Shown here piece after piece: positions 1 to 8,974 of a stretch of DNA of 64,000 bases. The position numbers and the translations under genes were made by a program. Location: positions 62,001 through 126,000 of the forward strand of contig NZ_SCMP01000011.1 of assembly GCF_005502935.1 (NCBI RefSeq). The letters run 5' to 3'. The first letter of the stretch is position 1, and each line of letters starts with the position of its first letter. Source of the DNA: Pseudomonas sp. 2FG (GTDB lineage: Bacteria; Pseudomonadota; Gammaproteobacteria; Pseudomonadales; Pseudomonadaceae). The notes under the pieces are model-generated. The model made no database searches. It had not been told where the DNA came from and worked only from the letters and a program-made list of their open reading frames with translations.

Positions 1-84
1 TGATCGTAGTCAAAGATACCCCCGAATGGTCTGGGAGCGCTCGGACAGGTCCTTGATGCTGTTAAGGATCGGGTTGATTTCCAT
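1..84 (-). CDS. prfB: Peptide chain release factor 2, N-terminal part (cut by window edge)
   Basis: RF2 recognises UGA and UAA stop codons and triggers peptide release on the ribosome. Only the first 24 codons plus the frameshift site are inside the window. The translated start, MEINPILNSIKDLSER followed by RGYL, is the typical RF2 N-terminus. The zero frame ends at a UGA (positions 12-10, codon 25), and the +1 frame continues as D-Y-D, as expected for RF2. The start is the ATG at 84-82. The rest of the gene, probably followed by lysS, lies to the left. The gene is downstream of the wsp operon on the same strand but has its own likely promoter. Confidence 0.93.
9..24 (-). promoter_or_regulatory. 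prfB: Programmed +1 ribosomal frameshift site of prfB
   Basis: Read on the minus strand the site is CGG GGG TAT CTT TGA C. It has a G-run acting as an internal Shine-Dalgarno, the slippery CTT codon and the weak UGA-C stop context. This is the known RF2 autoregulatory element: when RF2 is scarce, ribosomes pause at UGA and shift +1, making full-length RF2. The first codon is CGG where E. coli has AGG, so the internal SD is GGGGG. Confidence 0.93.
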
Positions 85-126
85 GGTAGGCAGCACTCGC
101 AGGCGGAACTTTCTGAAAAGCCGGCG

Positions 127-155
127 AGTATACCCCACTCGGCGCCCCCTGGCAG
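127..155 (-). promoter_or_regulatory. Probable sigma70 promoter of prfB
   Basis: On the minus strand, CTGCCA (155-150) is separated by 17 bases from TATACT (132-127), about 43 bases upstream of the prfB ATG. The -10 matches consensus at 5 of 6 positions and the -35 at 4 of 6. It lies between wspR and prfB. A weak hairpin (CTGGC/GCCAG, 226-243) with T-rich sequence downstream could end wsp transcription just before it. Confidence 0.5.
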
Positions 156-276
156 CCCGCCGGCCCGCAGACTGGGCATGGTGTCTGACCAGCGGGGTTG
201 GATATTCGGCAGCGCTCCAAAAACGCTGGCAAGTTTCAGCCAGCCTAGCCACACAGGCCACTAGCGACAGGCCGGC

Positions 277-1284
277 CTAGATCGCGCCGACCTGATTGCG
301 CCCGCTGCGCTTGGCCAGGTACAGGCCCTGATCCGCCGCCTGGATCAGCAGCCGAGAGGACCCACCCTGCTTGGGCGTCAGGGTCGCAACCCCGGCGCTC
401 ACCGTCAGACAGGAGTCGGGCAGCGGTGAGATATGGGGGATCTGCAGGGCCACCACGGCGAGACGGATTTTTTCCGCCACCAGCCGCGCACCGCCAGGCG
501 AGGTGCTCGGCAGCACCATGGCGAACTCCTCGCCACCGTAACGCGCCGGCAGGTCGGTGGGGCGGCTACCACCGGCGCGAATGGCGATGGCCACTTGACG
601 CAACACCTCGTCACCGGCCAGGTGACCGAAGCCGTCGTTGTAGTGCTTGAAGTAATCGACATCGATCATCAGCAAGGACAGCTGACTCTGCTCGCGCAGT
701 GCCCGACGCCACTCCAATTCCAGGTACTCGTCGAAGTGCCGACGGTTCGACAGCCCGGTCAGACCATCCGAGTTCATCAGGCGCTGCAGCACCAGGTTGG
801 TATCCAGCAACTGCTGCTGGCTTTCCCGCAGCGCCCGATAGGCCTCATCGCGCTGCAGCAGCATCAGGTAGGAACGCGAGTGGTAGCGGATGCGCGCGAC
901 CAGCTCGATGGCATCCGGCAGTTTGACCAGGTAGTCGTTGGCGCCCGCGGCGAACGCGGCCCCCTTCACCTGAGGCTCCTCCTTGGTCGACAGGACGATG
1001 ATCGGGATATCGCGTGTCGCGGGATGGTTACGGTAGTCGCGCACCAGCGCCAAGCCATCCATACCCGGCATCACCAGATCCTGCAGGATCACCGTGGGCC
1101 TGATCTGCACCGCCATGGCGATGGCCTGTTGCGGGTCGCTGCAGAAGTGAAAGTCGATATTCGCTTCACCCGCCAGCTCGCGGCGGATCGCCTCGCCAAT
1201 CATGGCCTGGTCATCGACCAGGAGCACCATCACGGCATGTTCGTCTGTTGTCATCACTGACCTATGGTTCTGAAGGTGATTCAT
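277..1284 (-). CDS. wspR: WspR, response-regulator diguanylate cyclase (REC-GGDEF)
   Basis: Output enzyme of the Wsp pathway. When phosphorylated by WspE it makes cyclic di-GMP from two GTP and promotes biofilm formation. It has 335 residues: a receiver domain (about 18-135) with phospho-acceptor D69 in VILQDLVMP, a short coiled linker rich in E and Q, and a GGDEF domain (about 175-330) with an intact GGEEF active site. RPTD just upstream of GGEEF fits the RxxD inhibitory I-site, so product feedback inhibition is likely. The ATG at 1284 has a strong AGGGGGAG ribosome-binding site 5 bases upstream. It is the last gene of wspABCDEFR, 57 bases after wspF. Confidence 0.95.
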   Translation of the reverse strand: MNHLQNHRSVMTTDEHAVMVLLVDDQAMIGEAIRRELAGEANIDFHFCSDPQQAIAMAVQIRPTVILQDLVMPGMDGLALVRDYRNHPATRDIPIIVLSTKEEPQVKGAAFAAGANDYLVKLPDAIELVARIRYHSRSYLMLLQRDEAYRALRESQQQLLDTNLVLQRLMNSDGLTGLSNRRHFDEYLELEWRRALREQSQLSLLMIDVDYFKHYNDGFGHLAGDEVLRQVAIAIRAGGSRPTDLPARYGGEEFAMVLPSTSPGGARLVAEKIRLAVVALQIPHISPLPDSCLTVSAGVATLTPKQGGSSRLLIQAADQGLYLAKRSGRNQVGAI

Positions 1285-1341
1285 CTGCTCCCCCTGGTAT
1301 CCGCCGGCGCTCGCCCGGCTGTGCCGGCGTTATTCCATTGC

Positions 1342-2349
1342 TCAGGCAAAAAACCCTGTCAGTCTCGACGCGATCTCGCCGAGGGGCCGGATCTCGACGG
1401 CCGCCTCGATAGCCGCCGCGGCCTTGGGCATGCCGTAAACGGCACAACTCTGCTGATCCTGGGCGATGGTGAGAAAGCCGCGCTCGCGCAGCAGCTTGAG
1501 CCCTTGCGCGCCATCGCGGCCCATGCCGGTCAGCAGCACGCCGACGGCTTCGCCGGTCCAGAAGCTCGCCACGCTCTCGAAGAACACATCGATGGACGGG
1601 CGGTACACCTGGTCGCTCGGCTCCGCGGTGTAGGCCAGGTTGCCGTTTTCCAGCAGCCGGATATGGTTGTTGGTACCCGCCAGCAACACCACACCCGCTT
1701 GCGGCGGCTCACCGTCGCGGGCCAGGCGCACCGGCAAGCCGGACTCAGTGCTCAGCCATTCGGCCATGCCCGCGGCGAAGACCTCATCGACGTGCTGCAC
1801 CAACACTATGGCCGCAGAAAAGCCCAGCGGCAGGCCCTTGAGCAACTGTTCCAGGGCCGCCGGCCCACCCGCCGAGGCCCCGATCACCACCAGCCGCGGC
1901 TTGGACCCGGCCTGGCGCAGCGGCACCGGGGCAGCGCCCGCGCGGTTATCGCACGAACCGATCAGCCAGCCGATGTTATAAATCTTGCGCAGCAGCGGCG
2001 CGGCGGCCTCCTGGGCACTGCCAGAGCCGAGTGCCGGGGTAGCGACCACATCCAGCGCCCCGTGGCCCATGGCCTCGAACACCCGATGCTGATTGCGGTC
2101 GATGTCGACGGTCACCAGCAGGATCGCGCAGGGGGATTGCTCCATGATCCGCCGGGTCGCCTCGACACCGTCCATGACCGGCATGATCAGATCCATCAGC
2201 AGCACATCGGGAGGCTGCACGGCGCACAGCTCGACCGCTTCGGCACCATTGCTCGCCACCCAGGCGATCTGATGCGCCGGCTCGAAGGCCAGCGCCCGCC
2301 GCAGAACCTCGACCGCCATGGGTAGGTCATTGACGATGCCGACTCTCAT
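1342..2349 (-). CDS. wspF: WspF, CheB-type protein-glutamate methylesterase
   Basis: Demethylates the receptor WspA and so damps signalling; in other pseudomonads loss of WspF locks WspR on and gives wrinkly colonies. It has 335 residues. The N-terminal receiver domain has the acceptor D53 in LLMDLIMP. The C-terminal CheB methylesterase domain carries the three catalytic regions: Ser in VIGASAGGP, His in VLVQHVDEVF and Asp in GMGRDGAQG. The start overlaps the end of wspE by 4 bases (ATGA), so the two are translationally coupled. All key residues are present, so the gene appears functional. Confidence 0.94.
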   Translation of the reverse strand: MRVGIVNDLPMAVEVLRRALAFEPAHQIAWVASNGAEAVELCAVQPPDVLLMDLIMPVMDGVEATRRIMEQSPCAILLVTVDIDRNQHRVFEAMGHGALDVVATPALGSGSAQEAAAPLLRKIYNIGWLIGSCDNRAGAAPVPLRQAGSKPRLVVIGASAGGPAALEQLLKGLPLGFSAAIVLVQHVDEVFAAGMAEWLSTESGLPVRLARDGEPPQAGVVLLAGTNNHIRLLENGNLAYTAEPSDQVYRPSIDVFFESVASFWTGEAVGVLLTGMGRDGAQGLKLLRERGFLTIAQDQQSCAVYGMPKAAAAIEAAVEIRPLGEIASRLTGFFA

Positions 2350-4592
2350 AGGGCCTCTCCAATCAACAGCAGCACCGCATCGAGCAAGGCTTCGTCGTGG
2401 AAGCTGGCCTTGGCCAAGTAGTAGTCGGCGCCGGCATCCAGACCCCGGCGGCGATCCTCCTCGCGATCCTTGTACGACACCACCATCACCGGCAGGGATT
2501 GCAGGTGGTTGTCGCGACGGATCAGGCCGACCAGCTCGATGCCGTCCATGCGCGGCATGTCGATGTCGGTGATCAGCAGGTCGAAGCGCTCCGCACGCAA
2601 GGCGTTCCAGCCATCCATGCCATCCACCGCAACCGCCACCTCATAACCCCGGCCGAGCAACAGCTTGCGCTCCAGCTCACGCACCGTCAGCGAGTCATCG
2701 ACCACCAGGATGCGCTTGCGCGCGACCACGTCGGCCTGCCGAGCGCCGCGGTCGATGCGTTCGAGCCGGCCGCTGCCGAGCAGCTTCTCGACCGAGCGCA
2801 GCAAGTCTTCGACATCCACGATCAGCACCGGCGAGCCATCGGCGAGCACCGCGCCAGCGGCGATGTCCTGCACCTTGCCCAGGCGCGGATCGAGCGGCAG
2901 AACCACCAGCGTGCGCTCGCCGATGACGCGCTCGACAGCCAGCCCATACACCGCCTCACGCTCGCGGATCACCACTACCGGGAGCGCTGCTTGCGCCAGT
3001 GTGCCGCCCGGGCCCTGCAACAGCTGACTGGCCGAGACCAGACCGGCATGCCGCCCTTCGTGCCAGAAATGCTGGCGCCCTTCCAACTGCACTATGTCCT
3101 GCGCGTCCAGCTCGCGCATCCGCTCGATATGCGCCAACGGAAAGGCATAGGCCTCGCCGCCGATCTCGACCACCAGGCTACGCACCACCGAGAGCGTCAG
3201 CGGCACCTCCAGATGGAAGTGGCTGCCCCGCCCGCGCACCTGTCGGACCTCGATCCCACCGTGCAGCTGGCGGACACTATGCTGCACCGCATCGAGGCCG
3301 ACCCCCCGCCCGGAGACCTCGGTCACCCGCTCGCGCAGGCTGAAGCCCGGCAGAAACAGAAAACTCAGCAGCTCCGCCTCGCTCAACTGCGCGGCGGTTT
3401 GCACCGGCGCGAGCTGGCGCTGCACTATCGCCTCGCGCAGGCGCGGCAGATCGACACCGGCGCCATCATCGGCCAGCTCGAGCACCAGCGAGCCCGCCTG
3501 CTGGCGGGCCTTGAGGCTAATCACGCCCTCGACCGGCTTGCCCGCCAGCAGGCGCTGCTCGGGCAGTTCCAGCCCATGATCGACGGCGTTGCGCAGCAGG
3601 TGCAGCAGCGGCGCTTCAAGCTTTTCCAGGATCTCGCGGTCGACCTGGGTCGTCTCCCCTTCAAGCTCCAGACGCACCTGTTTGCCCAGCGAACGCCCGA
3701 GGTCACGAACCATCCGCGCCTGACCGACCAGCACATCGCTAAAGGGCCGCATGCGGCAAGCCAGTGCCGTGTCGTAGAGCCGCCGGGCGCGCTGGGCGGC
3801 GTGCCAGCCGAACTCGTCCAGCTCGGCAGTCTGCTCGCTGAGCAGCTGCTGCGACTCGCCGAGCAGCCGGCGCGCATCCGCCAGCAACGCCTGCGTCTGC
3901 AACTCGAAACCGGCCTCTTTCAGCGCTTGCTGAACCGTCTCGAGCGCCCTGTCGACGCCGCGCTGCCGACGTTTGATGCGCTGCAGCGAGCCGAGGAACG
4001 GCTTGATCCGCTGCGAGCCGACCAACGACTTGCTGGACAGATCGAGCAGGCTGTTGAGGCGCTCGGCCGTGACCCGCAGCACCCGCTCGACGCTCGGCGC
4101 CGGGCGGTTCTCGCTGGGCGAAAGCTCCGGCAGGGGCATCTCCGGCTCTGGGGCCACCGGCAGCGCGGGGACGGCGGGCCCAGGCGCAGCGGCTGACGCA
4201 GCGGGCTGCAGCAGCGCAGCCAAGCGCAGCACGCAAGCCTCGATGTCCACCGCTCCGACCTCGCCGTCCTGCCCGCTGGCGATGCGCAGCAGCAAGTCAC
4301 TGCCAGACAACAAGCCATCGATATGTTCGGGCAACAGGTACAGGCGCCCTTCCTGGGCGGCGACCAGGCAATCCTCCATGACATGCGCCACGCGCACCCC
4401 GGCGTCGATCCCGACAATCCGCGCGGCGCCTTTCAGCGAGTGGGCCGCCCGCATGCAGGCCTCCAGGTGCTCGGCCTGCGTCGGGTTGCGCTCCAGGGCC
4501 AGCAGCCCGCTGCTGAGCACCTGGGTTTGCGCCTCGGCCTCCAGACGGAACAGTTCCTGCAACGAGGCATCGCGCATCTGCTCCGGGCTCAT
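2346..4592 (-). CDS. wspE: WspE, CheA-type hybrid histidine kinase with C-terminal receiver
   Basis: Autophosphorylating kinase that passes phosphate to WspR and WspF. It has 748 residues: an N-terminal Hpt domain with the phosphorylatable H51 in AAHSLKGAARIVG, dimerisation and HATPase regions (N box LRNAVDHGLE, G box GRGVGLDAV), a CheW-like regulatory domain (about 455-590) and a C-terminal receiver (about 625-748) with acceptor D676 in LLITDIDMP. The Ala/Pro-rich linker after Hpt is typical. It overlaps wspD and wspF by 4 bases on each side. This CheA-REC arrangement is the normal Wsp form, not a fusion artefact. Confidence 0.95.
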   Translation of the reverse strand: MSPEQMRDASLQELFRLEAEAQTQVLSSGLLALERNPTQAEHLEACMRAAHSLKGAARIVGIDAGVRVAHVMEDCLVAAQEGRLYLLPEHIDGLLSGSDLLLRIASGQDGEVGAVDIEACVLRLAALLQPAASAAAPGPAVPALPVAPEPEMPLPELSPSENRPAPSVERVLRVTAERLNSLLDLSSKSLVGSQRIKPFLGSLQRIKRRQRGVDRALETVQQALKEAGFELQTQALLADARRLLGESQQLLSEQTAELDEFGWHAAQRARRLYDTALACRMRPFSDVLVGQARMVRDLGRSLGKQVRLELEGETTQVDREILEKLEAPLLHLLRNAVDHGLELPEQRLLAGKPVEGVISLKARQQAGSLVLELADDGAGVDLPRLREAIVQRQLAPVQTAAQLSEAELLSFLFLPGFSLRERVTEVSGRGVGLDAVQHSVRQLHGGIEVRQVRGRGSHFHLEVPLTLSVVRSLVVEIGGEAYAFPLAHIERMRELDAQDIVQLEGRQHFWHEGRHAGLVSASQLLQGPGGTLAQAALPVVVIREREAVYGLAVERVIGERTLVVLPLDPRLGKVQDIAAGAVLADGSPVLIVDVEDLLRSVEKLLGSGRLERIDRGARQADVVARKRILVVDDSLTVRELERKLLLGRGYEVAVAVDGMDGWNALRAERFDLLITDIDMPRMDGIELVGLIRRDNHLQSLPVMVVSYKDREEDRRRGLDAGADYYLAKASFHDEALLDAVLLLIGEAL

Positions 4593-5275
4593 GTGAGGCT
4601 CCGCGTCACTGCCAGCAGGAGTTGTTCGTCATCCAGCAAGCGGAGGCTGCGACCACGCCACTGGATGACGCCACGGGTATATCTGGCCGCCGCCAAGGCG
4701 CTGGTTGTCGCCGCTGCTGCCAGGTTCTTCTGCTCCAGGGCATGAATCCCGTCCACCTCATCGACCGGGGCCACCACGGGTCCGCCCGGCCCACCGATGA
4801 TCAGCATGCGCGGCAGCGCCCGCCCCAGCGCCGCAGCCGCCGGCGTGCTGTCTAGCCCGAGCAGTTCGACCAGCGACAGGCACGCCACCAGCGCGCCGCG
4901 CACATTGGCGACTCCCAGTAAGGCCGGTGAGCGTTGGTGCGGCAAGGAGTGGATCGCCGCCAGTGGCGAGACCTCGACCAGGGTGCGGGTCGCCAGAGCC
5001 AGCCACTCCTCACCGAGGCGGAAAATCAACATCGAACAGGTGGCGGCGGATGCCGGCGGGCTTTGCTCAACTACCTGGCGGTCATCCTGATGCAGCGCGT
5101 AGCGATCGAGTAGCCGGGTCGCCGCCGCGGAATACCGCGCACAGTTGCGACAGTGAACGTGCTCGACCAACTGCGGGCAGGACTTGTCGCCGCGAATGCC
5201 GATGCGGTTCCAGCAGTCGTCGACTGGCGGCTCACCCTCTTGTGTCATCGGCGACGAGGCATACTCAAGCATCAT
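4589..5275 (-). CDS. wspD: WspD, CheW-like coupling protein
   Basis: Scaffold protein linking receptor WspA to kinase WspE. It has 228 residues. The CheW domain occupies about 80-225. Before it lies a cysteine/histidine-rich segment, CPQLVEHVHCRNC, a pattern I recall from WspD and related CheW proteins but absent from classical CheW; it could bind metal, which is inference. Start choice: two adjacent ATGs (5275 and 5272) overlap the 3' end of wspC, and an internal ATG at 5248 is possible. It ends overlapping wspE by 4 bases. Confidence 0.9.
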   Translation of the reverse strand: MMLEYASSPMTQEGEPPVDDCWNRIGIRGDKSCPQLVEHVHCRNCARYSAAATRLLDRYALHQDDRQVVEQSPPASAATCSMLIFRLGEEWLALATRTLVEVSPLAAIHSLPHQRSPALLGVANVRGALVACLSLVELLGLDSTPAAAALGRALPRMLIIGGPGGPVVAPVDEVDGIHALEQKNLAAAATTSALAAARYTRGVIQWRGRSLRLLDDEQLLLAVTRSLT

Positions 5276-6485
5276 TGCTCACTCCACGCCCGGCCCGATC
5301 CTGCAGGCACCGAGCACCCGCCGTATCACCCCGGGCGGCCAGCAGCGCCGCCAGATGGGCCAAGGCTTCCTGATGGTGCGGCTGTAAATACAGCGCCTTG
5401 CGGTAAAAGTCCTGCGCATCGGCTGGCTGGTCTTCTGCGTCGCTGAGCAGACCCAACCAGTAAAAGGCCTCGGCGGCCGGCCCATGCTGCGCGAGATAGT
5501 CAACGCAGCGCTGCCGTGCTTGATCGATCCGCCCCGCGTTGGCCAGGCTGGCGATCGCCTGCAGCTGCTCGGCGGTCTGATCCGCCACGGCGCCGGCCGG
5601 GCCTTCGTTGTCGGGCAGCTGCAGGCGGCGCGCCGGGGCTGGCCGAACGGGCGGCGGACTCTGGCTCGGCGCCGGCGCGCTCGGGGTTAGGCGCGGGGGC
5701 CTGAAGGCGAACGACAGGGGCACACCGAGCGGCTGCATGCCCAGCCGCGACAGCAGGCTGGCCTCCGCCGGGCCGACAAACACCACGCCATCGCTGCGAG
5801 TCAGACGCTTGAGCACTGCCAGCGCCGCCTCCTGGGTCGCCAGATCGAAATAGATCAGCAGGTTACGGCAGAACACAACGTCATAGGCTGGCTCGCCGGC
5901 GAGCACACCAGGATCGAGCAAATTGCCGCACTGCAGGCGCACCTGCCGACTGACCTGTTCGGCGAGGGCATAACCGTCCGCCATCAGCGAGAAATGCCGG
6001 GCACGAAACTCGAGTCCGGCGCCGCGGAAGGAGTTCTTGCCGTAGATGGCGCACTTAGCCCGCTCGAGCGAGAGCAGGCTGATATCCAGCCCATCGATCT
6101 GAAACAGCTGCGCCGGGATGGCCGCCTCCAGCAGCGCCATGGCAATCGAATAAGGCTCCTCGCCGGTTGCGCACGGCAGGCTGAGAATGCGCAGCGGGCG
6201 GGCGCCGTTGAGCGCCGCGAGGCGCTGAGAGGCCAGCTTGCCGAGGGTCGCAAAGGACTCCGGATAGCGGAAAAACCAGGTCTCGGGGACTATCACCAAC
6301 TCGATCAGCGCCTGCAGCTCCTCGGCCGAGCCGTGCAGCCGCGCCCAATATTCGTCGGCGTTGCGCGCAGCCAGCAGGGCGCTGCGCCGACTGACGGCGC
6401 GGGCGATGAGCGCAGGGCCGACGCAGCCGGCATCGAGCCCGATCTTTTCTTTAAGGACGCGCTCGAAGCGCTGGTCACCACTCAT
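5265..6485 (-). CDS. wspC: WspC, CheR-type methyltransferase with C-terminal TPR
   Basis: SAM-dependent methyltransferase that methylates WspA glutamates and is needed for pathway activation. It has 406 residues: an N-terminal CheR helical domain, a catalytic domain with the SAM site LSLPCATGEEPYSIAMAL and FCRNLLIYFD, a Pro/Ala-rich linker (about 270-300) and a C-terminal TPR region (AEAFYWLGLLSDAEDQ, AQDFYRKALYLQP). The ATG at 6485 overlaps the wspB stop by 4 bases (ATGA), which sets the start over an upstream in-frame extension. The TPR region probably docks the enzyme to the receptor array. Confidence 0.94.
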   Translation of the reverse strand: MSGDQRFERVLKEKIGLDAGCVGPALIARAVSRRSALLAARNADEYWARLHGSAEELQALIELVIVPETWFFRYPESFATLGKLASQRLAALNGARPLRILSLPCATGEEPYSIAMALLEAAIPAQLFQIDGLDISLLSLERAKCAIYGKNSFRGAGLEFRARHFSLMADGYALAEQVSRQVRLQCGNLLDPGVLAGEPAYDVVFCRNLLIYFDLATQEAALAVLKRLTRSDGVVFVGPAEASLLSRLGMQPLGVPLSFAFRPPRLTPSAPAPSQSPPPVRPAPARRLQLPDNEGPAGAVADQTAEQLQAIASLANAGRIDQARQRCVDYLAQHGPAAEAFYWLGLLSDAEDQPADAQDFYRKALYLQPHHQEALAHLAALLAARGDTAGARCLQDRAGRGVSNDA

Positions 6486-7009
6486 GGCCCGGCCTCGCCG
6501 CACGGCGTCGCGGGCGGAAACAGAATCGCCCGCACGGCAGCGGGCAGCAACTGTTGCACGCGAATCCATTGCACCAGACCTTGCGCGCCCTCGAACACCG
6601 GGCCGAGGTAAGGCGCGCCCTGGTTGTCCAGGCCATAGTCACGAAAGTCGGCTGGGTTGCAGCGCAAGGTGTCGGTCGCCTGTTCCAGGATCAACCCGAG
6701 TGGATGAGCCTGGCCGTCTTCGCCGGCGCGGTAGTGAACCAGGACCATCCGCGTGCTGGTGCGAGCCGCAGCCGGCTGTGCGAAGGTCAGCGCGCCGAGG
6801 TCGAGCACCGGCACCAGCCTGTCGCGATGGGCGAAGACTCCAGCCACCCAGTGCGGCGCCTGCGCAATCGGCTTCAAGCGCAGCAGCGGCAGCACCTCGA
6901 TCACCTCGCAGGCGTCCAGCGCATAGCGATCGGCACCGAGCCTGAACAGCAGGAACAGCTTGTTCACTTGCGCCAAGGCGCCGCCGCGGCCAGCCTCTAC
7001 GTCAGTCAC
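6482..7009 (-). CDS. wspB: WspB, CheW-like coupling protein
   Basis: Second CheW-type adaptor of the Wsp complex, helping to hold WspA and WspE together. It has 175 residues, nearly all one CheW domain (LFLLFRLGADRYALDACEV, then IAQAPHWVAGVFAHRD). I chose the GTG at 7009, 16 bases after the wspA stop with a GAGAGGG sequence upstream; an internal GTG just before NKLFLLF is a weaker alternative. The stop overlaps wspC by 4 bases. Confidence 0.9.
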   Translation of the reverse strand: MTDVEAGRGGALAQVNKLFLLFRLGADRYALDACEVIEVLPLLRLKPIAQAPHWVAGVFAHRDRLVPVLDLGALTFAQPAAARTSTRMVLVHYRAGEDGQAHPLGLILEQATDTLRCNPADFRDYGLDNQGAPYLGPVFEGAQGLVQWIRVQQLLPAAVRAILFPPATPCGEAGP

Positions 7010-7025
7010 GTTACGGGGCCCTCTC

Positions 7026-8654
7026 TCAGACCTTGAAGCGGGAGACGCCACTGCGCAGTCCATTGGCCACCAGATTGAGTTCGTCGATGGCGAAGCTGGC
7101 CTGGCGCAGCGATTCCACTGTCTGCCCGGTCGCCTCACCCAGTTGCACCAGCGCCTGGCTGATCTGCTCGGCCCCGCTGGCTTGCGCCTGCATACCCTCG
7201 TTGACCATCGACACCCGCGGCGCCAGGGCCTGGGTCTGCTGAATGATCTGCGACAGCTGCTCGCCGACCTGCTGCACCTCGGCCATGCCGCGGCGCACCT
7301 CTTCGGAGAACTTGTCCATCCCCATGACCCCGGCCGATACCGCCGACTGGATCTCGCGCACCATCTGCTCGATGTCGTAGGTCGCCACCGCGGTCTGGTC
7401 GGCCAGGCGGCGCACCTCGGTGGCCACCACGGCGAAGCCACGACCATATTCCCCGGCCTTTTCCGCCTCGATGGCGGCGTTGAGCGAGAGCAGGTTGGTC
7501 TGATCCGCCACCTTGACGATGGTGGTCACCACCTGGTTGATGTTGCCGGCCTTCTCGTTGAGGATCGCCAGCTTGGCGTTGACCAGCTCGGCGGCGCCCA
7601 TCACCTGCCGCATGGTGTCTTCCATCCGGGCCAGCCCGAGCTGGCCGGAGCCGGCCAGGGCGGACGCCTGTTCCGCCGAGTAGTAAACCTCGGTCATGGT
7701 CCGCACCAGGTCGCGTGAGGTGGCCGCGATCTCGCGCGAGGTCGCGCCAATTTCCGTGGTGGTGGCGGCCGTTTCGCTGGCGCTCGCCTGCTGTTGCTTG
7801 GAGGTGGCGGCGATCTCGGTGACCGAGGTGGTGACCTGGATCGCCGAGCGCTGCGACTGAGAAACCAGCCCGGCCAGCTCAGTCACCATGGCATTGAAGC
7901 CGGTTTCGATCACGCCGAATTCATCCTGCCGCGCCTGTGCCAGCCGCGCGCTGAGGTCGCCGCGGCGCATGGCCTCGAGGAGGTCGACGATGCGCCCCAT
8001 GGGTTTCATGATCGCGTGCATCAGCAGATAGCCGCAGATCGCAGCGGCGAGCAGGGCGAGGGTCAAGGAAACCAACATGCCGAGCTTTGCCGCCGCCACG
8101 GACGAGATAATTTCTTCGGTGGCGTCTTCCACGTAATTCCTGTTCCACTCGATCAACTGGGCCAAAAGTTCCTGCCCATGCAGCCAGGCCGGCAGCAATT
8201 TCTCGGTCAGTTGGTGGTGCGCCTGCTCCGCTTGCTTTTGCTCATACAGATCGAGCACTGCGGCCTGCAGCTGGCTGTATTCCAGGTGATACCGCTGGAA
8301 TACGGCAAAAGCCTTGCGATCCTCCTCCAGATGGATGGTCTGCTCGTAGTTGGCTATCTGCGCGTTGAGCTGCTCATCATTGACGCGCAATTTATCCAGG
8401 TCCGCCTGACCGAGCCCCTGGTCGCCGTGCTGACCTACCACCTGCTGGGTCAGTGCGAGGCGGTTCACCCAGGCGCCTTGGATCATGGCGCTGTAAAACA
8501 GCCCTGGCAGCGAGTCGGACTGCACCTCCCGCCCATCTTTCTCGATCATCAACAGATGCGAGTAGGAGGTAACGACCATCAGCAACATGATGGCGATGAT
8601 CACCGCAAAGCTCGCCAGGATGCGTTGGCGCAGAGTCCAGTTGTTCAAAATCAT
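7026..8654 (-). CDS. wspA: WspA, methyl-accepting surface-sensing receptor
   Basis: Membrane chemoreceptor heading the Wsp pathway, which responds to surface contact or envelope stress. It has 542 residues: TM1 at about 12-34, a periplasmic four-helix-type sensor region (about 35-185, rich in Q and E), TM2 (about 192-214), HAMP, then the long cytoplasmic coiled coil with the conserved MCP tip ([35 protein letters not shown]). The ATG at 8654 is preceded by a G-run ribosome-binding site and starts [13 protein letters not shown], the usual WspA N-terminus. First gene of wspABCDEFR. Confidence 0.95.
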   Translation of the reverse strand: MILNNWTLRQRILASFAVIIAIMLLMVVTSYSHLLMIEKDGREVQSDSLPGLFYSAMIQGAWVNRLALTQQVVGQHGDQGLGQADLDKLRVNDEQLNAQIANYEQTIHLEEDRKAFAVFQRYHLEYSQLQAAVLDLYEQKQAEQAHHQLTEKLLPAWLHGQELLAQLIEWNRNYVEDATEEIISSVAAAKLGMLVSLTLALLAAAICGYLLMHAIMKPMGRIVDLLEAMRRGDLSARLAQARQDEFGVIETGFNAMVTELAGLVSQSQRSAIQVTTSVTEIAATSKQQQASASETAATTTEIGATSREIAATSRDLVRTMTEVYYSAEQASALAGSGQLGLARMEDTMRQVMGAAELVNAKLAILNEKAGNINQVVTTIVKVADQTNLLSLNAAIEAEKAGEYGRGFAVVATEVRRLADQTAVATYDIEQMVREIQSAVSAGVMGMDKFSEEVRRGMAEVQQVGEQLSQIIQQTQALAPRVSMVNEGMQAQASGAEQISQALVQLGEATGQTVESLRQASFAIDELNLVANGLRSGVSRFKV

Positions 8655-8974
8655 CCCCCCAGGGACTAACCGTCCAGATGGTCTTATTCGGCGCCAGCAG
8701 CGCAGTACCGAACCCGGCGACGGTAAAGGCCAACCGCCAAGCTCCACTCCAGCTTAGCAGCGGGGATTTATTGCGACGGATTATCGCTACCCGCGGGCAA
8801 AGTCTGCTGACGCTCCCTACCAGCACTCCGGCCATACAACTGCAACCCAGAGTCGGGCCGGCCTGACCATCTAAATAAAAGATACAAACCATCAACAATC
8901 TATAAAACTCATTAAAATCACCTCCTCACGCGGCATTGCCAGCGGCTTTCGCACCAGAGCATGAAGATCAAACC
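8655..8974. other. Intergenic region between wspA and the divergent LysR gene (320 bp)
   Basis: This should contain the wsp promoter (minus) and the LysR-gene promoter (plus). Positions about 8865-8925 are strikingly A+T-rich compared with the surroundings. I cannot assign a convincing -35/-10 pair for wspA. The region also holds an orphan start signal (listed separately). An open frame runs from that signal through to wspA in another frame, but its residue composition does not look like a protein I recognise. Confidence 0.6.
8892..8926 (-). other. Orphan perfect Shine-Dalgarno plus six-codon ORF
   Basis: On the minus strand AGGAGGTGA (8926-8918) is fully complementary to the 16S anti-SD. 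Five bases later an ATG opens MSFIDC and then stops (8912-8892). A further ATG overlaps that stop as TGATG. No recognisable gene follows before wspA, about 240 bases away. It may be a regulatory mini-ORF in the wsp leader, or the relic start of a gene lost when the LysR block was placed here. Confidence 0.35.

Noticed and set aside
2397..4196. A 599-codon plus-strand frame opposite wspE, and similar frames opposite aldehyde dehydrogenase, guaA, guaB, hom and ispG genes.
   Set aside because: Same antisense-shadow effect; no recognisable domains and no ribosome-binding sites, while the minus- or plus-strand genes opposite are conserved.
8392..8898. A 168-codon minus-strand frame running from the wsp leader into the wspA coding region.
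   Set aside because: Most of it overlaps wspA in another frame, and its residues match no family; only the short start signal near 8912 is kept as a finding.
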